Shown here piece after piece: positions 57,981 through 64,000 of a stretch of 64,000 nucleotides of DNA. Below the pieces are notes generated by a model. The model had not been told where the DNA came from. It ran no database searches and saw only the letters and a program-made list of their open reading frames with translations. Position numbers and translations under genes: made by a program. Every line of letters starts with the position of its first letter. Positions within the stretch are counted from its first letter, which is position 1. The stretch is from Branchinecta lynchi (lineage: Eukaryota; Arthropoda; Branchiopoda; Anostraca; Branchinectidae), in NCBI GenBank assembly GCA_023053575.1, contig JAKZAP010000009.1, forward strand, positions 13,187,869 to 13,251,868, in the 5' to 3' direction.

Positions 57981-59066
57981 CAGTGCTTCCAATTTGCAGG
58001 ATTTATCCTGAAATTCAGTATTTTTGGGTCCCTGCAGGATTTTTGAGATTCCAGGATTTCCGGATTTATCAGGAATTTGATGATATTTTTAACAGACTGC
58101 AGTAAGAGTTAGGTATTTTTGAGAAAACGCAACCATAAATCTATTTTAGCTATAAAAACGAAGGGATTCGGCTTATTTCTTTCGTTTTAATCGTCTGATC
58201 GTGTCTTCATTTCGGATAGCAAAAAGACACTTTGATCATCAGTGTTTTCACAAAATTTCGCCTGCGGCGCATTTTGTAGTTTATATTCCCTATTTAGAAG
58301 AAGGGTGCGTCATTTATAGTAGGCGTTGAAGGCTTGGAATATTTGTGAGTATAAACCACACTAAAAGCTAGAATTTAAGTTAAATTTTGCCAGAAAAAAA
58401 GGCGTGTTTAAAAACGTTTGCCTGCGGCGCTTAGTATAATTTGTCCTGGGTACAGACGTTGCCGCTGCTCCTGTTGTATGTATATTTTCAAGTCCCGTCT
58501 AGAGACGCCCTCTTTAATGGTAGTGTTGGTCAGAGGCGTTACTAGCCAAAATGTTTGGGGGGGGGGGGAGAGGTCAAGGCATTTTCCGACTGGCTGGGAA
58601 TTTTTACCGGCTGTTTTTGTAGAAAAAACGACCGTTTTGAAAAAAAGTCAACTGATCGACTGACCGACTGTTCCCTTGAAAAAAGTCAACTGTTTTGACG
58701 AAAAATCGCGGCGCTTCGCGCAGACTCGGTAATTTTATACTGACTGGCCAACAACATTGGGGACGGAGGTGTCCCCCCCCCCCCCGGTCGATACCCTGGT
58801 GTTTGTATTTAGTCGTTTAATATTCATTTAGTTCTTACGGCAAAAACGTTCTAGTCCTCCCAAACGATAGAGACGAAAAATTCAGATACGTTTGCTCAAA
58901 TCCTCCAGCTATATATAGTCTTAACAACTATCCCTTTAATTAGTACGGACACATTTATTTTTTTCGGCAGGATTTCTTGCAGGATTTTTGAACTTTCCGA
59001 GCAGGATTTTTCAGGATTTTTGGGGTTCCCGGCAGGATTTTCGAAGTGGAGCAAGTGGAAGCACTG
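57981..59066 (+). mobile_element. hAT-type non-autonomous element G1
   Basis: Terminal inverted repeats CAGTGCTTCCA.. and ..TGGAAGCACTG, with an exact 8-bp target duplication CTTCCACT at 57973-57980 and 59067-59074. Internal sequence has GCAGGATTT repeats near both ends and a core with two CCTGCGGCGC motifs. No transposase. It is itself interrupted by a smaller hAT-type element at 58531-58798. Orientation arbitrary. Confidence 0.9.
58531..58798 (+). mobile_element. small hAT-type MITE inside G1
   Basis: Begins CAGAGGCGTTACTAGCC and is flanked by GTGTTGGT / GTGTTTGT (58523-58530, 58799-58806), a 7-of-8 target duplication. The interior has poly-G and poly-C tracts and AAAACAGTCGGTN-like repeats, shared with the element at 23903. 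The right terminus is eroded. Confidence 0.7.
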
Positions 59067-59483
59067 CTTCCACTCCAGAATTTTAAAAAAGGAGACATAG
59101 ACATAGTTCAAAAATCAGGATAGTGTTGGGCGATATTTGGGTTTTTCGATATATCGATATTTTCACTTTCGATATTTCTTTAGTATGTTTCGCTATAGGA
59201 TATGTCTCGTTTCGCCCAAATTACTAACGAAATTGTCGTTAAATAGCATCATCTGAAACTCCGGATATGTAAATGTAGGTTATGTTGGATTATTTACAAT
59301 AATTATGAGTGAAAAAATATCGTTTTCGATATCGATATTTCCGTTTCGATATCGATATTTGGTCCGATATATCGTTATCAATACCGAATATCGCCCAACA
59401 CTAGTGTTGGGCGATATTCAGAATTTTCAATATATCGATATATTCACTTTCGATATTTTGCGACCATGTTTCGCTATAGTACA

Positions 59484-60795
59484 CAGTGCTTCCACTTTGC
59501 AGGATTTATCCTGAAATTTAGGATTTTTGGATCCCGGCAGGATTTTTGAGATTCCAGGATTTCCGAACTTATTCAGGATTTACCAGGAATTTGCTGATAT
59601 TTTTAACAGATTGCAGATAGAGTTAGAGTTAGGTATTTTTGAGAAAACGCAAACATAATGGAAGCTCTATTTTAGCTATATGGCTATGTTCGACGTTCTG
59701 TTTTTATCCAACTTTCACTATCTAATACCAAACTCCTTTTCATTAAAAAACGAAGAAATGTGTTTTATCTCTTTCGTTTGAATCGTCTGATCGTGTCTTC
59801 ATTTCGGACAGCAAAAAGACACTTTGATCATCAGTGTTTCGACAAAATTTCGCCTGCGGCGCATTTTGTAGTAGTAAGTATAATAATAATAATAATAATA
59901 ATTGTATTGAAAAAAGCCCGAGGGCCATATACACGTTCAACACAAAAAGATACATATACACGGAAAAAGGATAATTAATCTAATCAACAAAAATCTTTCT
60001 AGCTTCCAACGCTCTACTTATGTAACGGCCAACCCAGAAGTACACTTCAGAATACCAGGGAGTAGGGGGATCGCAACCCCAAAAACCTCCCTACGGATGC
60101 TTGAAAGCTCTTGGCACCGACTCAAGAAATGACCAATGTCCTCCTCTTCTCGTCCACACAGAGGGCATGAATAATTCCTATTTGGGATTCTCGCCTTCCT
60201 ATCAAAAACTTTATTTCTACCGTGCAGTGGTAGACAATTAGCTCTCAATTGGATCCAGTACCTCAAATAAGTAGATTTAGAAGACGGGTGCGTGACTTAT
60301 AGTAGGGGCTGAAGTGTTGGGATATTTGTGAGTTTAAACCACAATAAAAGCTAGAATTTAAGTTAACTTTTGCCAGAAATAAAGGCGTATTTAAAAATGT
60401 TTGCCTGCGGCGCCTAGTATAATTTGCCCTGTGAACAGTCGTTGCCGCTGCGCCTATTGTCTGTACATTTTCAAGTCCCGTATAGTGACGCCCTCTTTGA
60501 TGGTAATGTTGGTATTTGCCTGGTATGCGATATTAGCCGTTTAATCTTCATTTAGTTATTAAGGCAAAAACGTTCTAATCCTCCCAAACGATACAGACAA
60601 AAAATGCAGCTGCATTTGCTCAGATCCTCCAGCTATATGCAGTTTTAACAACTATCCCTTTAACTAGTACGAATACATTTTGTTTTTTTTTTCGGCAGGA
60701 TTTCTTTACAGGATTTTTGAACTTGACGAGCAGGATTTTTCAGGATTTTTGGGGTTGCCGGCAGGATTTTTGAAGTGAAGCGAGTGGAAGCACTG
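59484..60795 (+). mobile_element. hAT-type non-autonomous element G2
   Basis: TIRs CAGTGCTTCCAC / GTGGAAGCACTG with an exact 8-bp duplication ATAGTACA at 59476-59483 and 60796-60803. Same family as G1. It is interrupted by the LINE at 59881-60267 and inserted in the second unit of the family-F pair. Confidence 0.92.
59881..60267 (-). mobile_element. short 5'-truncated LINE with (ATT)n tail and 6-bp target duplication
   Basis: The minus strand encodes LRANCLPLHGR, then CPLCGREEEDIGHFLSRC, the CCHC zinc-finger tail found at the C-terminus of many LINE reverse transcriptases. The minus-strand 3' end is an (ATT)n tail at 59881-59902. TAAGTA occurs directly before (59875-59880) and after (60268-60273). 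The surrounding hAT-type element is contiguous in a second copy near 58280, which confirms the insertion. Confidence 0.8.
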
Positions 60796-61085
60796 ATAGT
60801 ACACGTCTCGTTTCACCAGAATTTAAGAGCAAAATCCTCGCAAAAAAAGCATATTGCATCAACTCAAATTTCGAATAAATAAAAACGGAATTACGAAGAA
60901 CACATTGCTCCAGTTTTGGATGTATAAATGTAACTTATGGCGGATCGCTTACAATAATTCTAAATGAACAAATATCGTTTTCGATATCGATATTTACGTT
61001 TCGATATCGATATTTGGTCCGATATATCGTTATCGATATCGAATATCGCCCAACACTAAATCAGAATATTCAGTAACAGACTAAC

Positions 61086-61323
61086 AGTGCTTCCACAATC
61101 CACTTTGCAGGATTTATCCTGAAATCAGTATTTTTGGATCCCGGCAGGATTTTCGGCCTTATTCAGGATTTACAAGGAAGTTAGAGTTAGAGTTAAGTAA
61201 GAGTTAGGCATTTTTGAGAAAACGCAACCACAATGGAACTTAATGGAAGCTCTATTTTAGCTATATGGCTACGTTCTATTTTTGTCCAACTTTGACTATC
61301 CAACATCAAACTCCTTCTTATTG
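61086..61323 (+). mobile_element. hAT-type G3, left fragment
   Basis: Begins CAGTGCTTCCAC and matches the first about 230 bases of G1/G2, including the GCAGGATTT repeats. It is cut off where family-C copy C5a begins at 61324. Confidence 0.7.
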
Positions 61324-62683
61324 AACAAGACCAAAGGTTTCGATGGGATCCCAAAACGTCAATATTTGATCCAGACAATTGGGTCTTGTCTTCGCCAGAC
61401 TCCTTGAACGATTTTACTATTAAAATTCAGAAACAGATTAAGGCCAAATAGCTAATCATCTGAGAAAACAAAGTTCAGATATGGATTCAGCATGTGTGTT
61501 TACCCCTATAAGTCTTTGACGAAAACTTCCTGCCACTTCTGCCAATTTCCCGGTTTCAGCCGAATTGTCCGGCAAAAAACCAAAGCTCAAAAACGAACTC
61601 AGCGTATCTTCTTTCCCAATATCGAATATCTAATCAACTTCAAATAAAAATTTAACTTCTAACAAATTTTCCGGCTCCAGTCGGATTCCGATCGAACTAT
61701 ATCTCCGGGCGAAAAATAATTTTCATACACGGACTTCTACACTATAACTCTTGAAGGGAATGAGATATTTCGATGAAACTTGGTGTGAGGATTCTTTGGA
61801 TCAGGAGTAAGGTCAAGTTCGTAGGTGGGCTATGTAGCCCAACATTTAGGGGTGGGGGAGGGGTTTTAAATTAAGGGGCAAATGAAATATTTTTAAAAAG
61901 ATAATGCGATAGTCGATTATGGGGTAAGAAGACATGTTGAACACGATTGTGAAAACCATTTTGTCATCGGAAAAGTAGTTCGCACGGAATCCGGCTAAAA
62001 CCGGAAAGTTTGTTAAAAGTTAAAGTTTTATTTGAAGTTGATTAGATGTTTAATTTAGGGATAAGAAGACATGCTGAACATGATGATGAAACACATTTGT
62101 TCGCCGGACAAGCAGTTAGCCCGGAATCCGGCCAAAACCGGAAAGTCTGTTAAAAGTAAAAGTGTTATTTGAAGTTGATTAGATGTTCGATTTAGGGGTA
62201 GAAAGCCATGCTGAACACAGTGGTGAAAACTATTTTCTCGTCGAACAAGTAGTTCATCCGAAATCCGGCCAAAACCGGAAAGTTTGTTAAAAGTAAAAGT
62301 TTTATTTGAAGTTGATTAGACGTTCGATTTAGAGGTAAGAAGACATGCTGAACACGATGGTGAAAACCATGTTTGTGCCGGACAAGTAGTTGGCCCGGAA
62401 TCCGGCCAAAACCGGAAAGTTTGTTAAAAGTATTCGGCCGAAACCGAGAAATTGACAGAAGTGGCAGGAAGTCTTCGTCAAAACAGAGATGACTTATAGG
62501 GGTAAACGCACATGCTGATTCAATACCTGAACTGATTCAATCAGATGATTAATCTGTTTTTTGAATTTTAATAGTAAAAATGTTCAAGGAGTCTGGCGAA
62601 GACTGGATCTGGCGAAGACGAGACCCAATTGTCTGGATCCAATATTGAATTTTTGGGATCCCACCGAAACCTTTGGTCTTGTT
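61324..62683 (+). mobile_element. family C element C5, head-to-head composite
   Basis: 61324 to about 61735 is family C on the minus strand, starting AACAAGACCAAAGG. From about 61737 the strand switches: plus-oriented family C continues through GATGAAACTTGGTGTGAGG and units of about 137 bases to ACCtttGGTCTTGTT at 62683. The plus-oriented half lacks its own palindrome. Confidence 0.7.
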
Positions 62684-62741
62684 AGCTATTATGCCAAAGA
62701 AAACAAAATCGAGCGCAGCAGGCAAAAATTTTCGAAATCCA

Positions 62742-63907
62742 TTTTTTGGGGGGATCTCAAAACATAAGTGGAGGGATACCTATGACATCGCAAAAGTTGT
62801 CCGACCGTTCGTCTGTGCGCGCTATAACTCTCGAAGGAAATGAGATATTTTGATGAAACTTGATGTGAGCACTCTTTGGGTCAAGAGTAAGGTCGAGTTC
62901 GTAGATGGGCTCTGTAGCTCTAGGTTTAGGGTGGGGGAGGGGGTTTAAATTAAGGGGCAAATGAAATATTTTTAAACAGATGATGTGATAGTGCATTATG
63001 GGGTAAGAAGACATGCTGAACACGGTGGTGAAAACCATTTTGTCATCGGACAAGTAGTTCGCTCGGAATCCGGCCAAAACCGGAAAAGTTAAAAGTAAAA
63101 GTTATATCTGAAGCTGATTAGATATGCTGAACACGATGGTGAAAACCATTTTTTCGCAGGACAAGTAGTTAGCCCAGAATCCGGCCAAAACCGGAAAGTC
63201 TTGTAAAAGTAAGTTTTATTTGAAGTTGATTAGATGTTCGATTTAGGGTAAGAAGACATGCTGAACACGACGGTGAAAACCATTTTTCTCGCCGGACAAG
63301 TAGTTAGCCCGGAATCCGACCAAAACCGGAAAGTCTTTTAAAAGTAAAAGTTTATTTGAAGTTGATTAGATGTTCGATTTAACAGTAGAAAGACATGCTG
63401 AAAACGATGGTGAAAACGATTTTCTCGCAGGGCAAGAAGTTCGCCCGAAATTCGGCCAAAACCGGAAAGTTTGTTAAAAGTATAAGTTTTATCTGAAGTT
63501 GATTAGATGTTCGATTTAGGGGTAAGAAGACATGCTGAACACTTATTTGAAAAGTATCTTCTACCCGGACAACTTGTTCGCCCGGAATCAGGCCGAAACC
63601 GGAAAAATTTTTAAAATCGAAAGTTTTATTTGAAGTTGATTAGATGACATATTTAGGGGTAAGAAGACACGCTGAATCTGTATATTACAATCTTTTTTTT
63701 ACTTGTTCGGAATCCGATTGAAACCGGATTTTTTTTATAAGAAGTTGTACTTGAAGTTGATTAGATGTTCTTTATACGGATAAGGAGATACGCTGAACTC
63801 GCTTCTGATCTTTCTTTTTTTTTTCTGGATAAGTATGGTAGTTCGTTCGCAATTGTCTGGATCAAGTATTAGATTTTTGGGATCCCATCGAAACCTTTGG
63901 TCTTGTT
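62742..63907 (+). mobile_element. family C element C6, best-preserved copy
   Basis: Starts TTTTTTGGGGGGATCTCAAAAC (palindrome slightly eroded), then CCGTTCGTCTGTG and GATGAAACTTGATGTGAG. GAAGTTGATT-led units start at 63222, 63358, 63495, 63632 and 63752 (steps 136, 137, 137, 120). It ends GGGATCCCATCG..ACCtttGGTCTTGTT. No coding. Confidence 0.85.
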
Positions 63908-63978
63908 TCTCCTGGAAGCTAAAATTTACCTGATGCTCTTACAGTCTGTATCATTTACCATGGATTAAATACAAGACC

Positions 63979-64000
63979 CAGGGGCGTCACGACTGAGGGT
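63979..64000 (+). mobile_element. left end of a hAT-type element cut by the window edge
   Basis: CAGGGGCGTCACGACTG matches the left terminus of the 23903 and 27603 elements. The window ends 22 bases into it. Confidence 0.6.

Larger units (their letters stand above)
59121..61058 (+). mobile_element. family F tandem pair (TAGTGTTGGGCGATAT TIRs)
   Basis: Unit 1 is 59121-59403 and unit 2 is 59402-61058. Each begins TAGTGTTGGGCGATAT and ends with the inverse, and they share TA at the junction. AATCAGGA (59113-59120) and AATCAGAA (61059-61066) bracket the pair, a 7-of-8 target duplication. The interior is rich in ATATCGATAT repeats. Unit 2 contains G2. Confidence 0.75.

Overview
This window is eukaryotic, from an invertebrate-type animal genome with long, repeat-filled introns. 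The coding signal is confined to short exons with GT-AG boundaries and matching codon phases. The phylum cannot be fixed from the sequence alone. There are no operons, CRISPR arrays or prokaryotic signals.

Genes. (1) Plus strand, 1904-22870: the last eight exons of SNRNP200/Brr2, the U5 snRNP helicase. They give 532 codons plus stop, running from the end of the C-terminal helicase cassette through the Sec63-type region to the native C-terminus. Upstream exons lie left of the window. (2) Minus strand, 46106-24836: six phase-compatible exons of a sialate O-acetylesterase (SIAE) gene, essentially complete except for the signal-peptide/start exon, which I could not find. (3) Minus strand, 52672-52460: the last exon of a second, paralogous SIAE gene, whose other exons are probably beyond the right edge. 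SNRNP200 and SIAE are tail-to-tail, about 2 kb apart.

Everything else is mobile or repetitive DNA. Family A (seven copies or pieces) and family C (six) are non-autonomous elements that look Helentron/HINE-like. Each has a T tract plus palindrome at one end, a GTCNGTC-rich stretch, a GATGAAACTTGG motif, tandem units of about 135-137 bp, and at the other end a small hairpin followed by a TTGTT terminus. Several hAT-type elements have exact 8-bp target duplications. Smaller inverted-repeat families (B, D, E, F, H, I) and three degraded LINE pieces fill the rest. The last SIAE intron (25049-33411) is mostly one nested stack: a family-B element interrupted by a family-A copy that carries a foldback element, and by a hAT-type element that carries another family-A copy. 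A second nest (59121-61058) has LINE inside hAT inside a tandem pair of small elements.

Layout: 1-1903 intron upstream of the first visible SNRNP200 exon; 1904-22870 SNRNP200; 22871-24835 intergenic (LINE relic, two hAT-type MITEs); 24836-46106 SIAE-A; 46107-52459 intergenic or SIAE-A 5' region (one 2.3-kb family-A copy, LINE relic); 52460-52672 last exon of SIAE-B; 52673-64000 repeats only, probably an SIAE-B intron. I see nothing beyond scattered simple repeats or old fragments in 1-1090, 7000-8100, 12932-13690, 18973-19885, 34920-35490, 37305-38371, 46107-47586, 51046-51520, 54245-54690 and 57525-57980.
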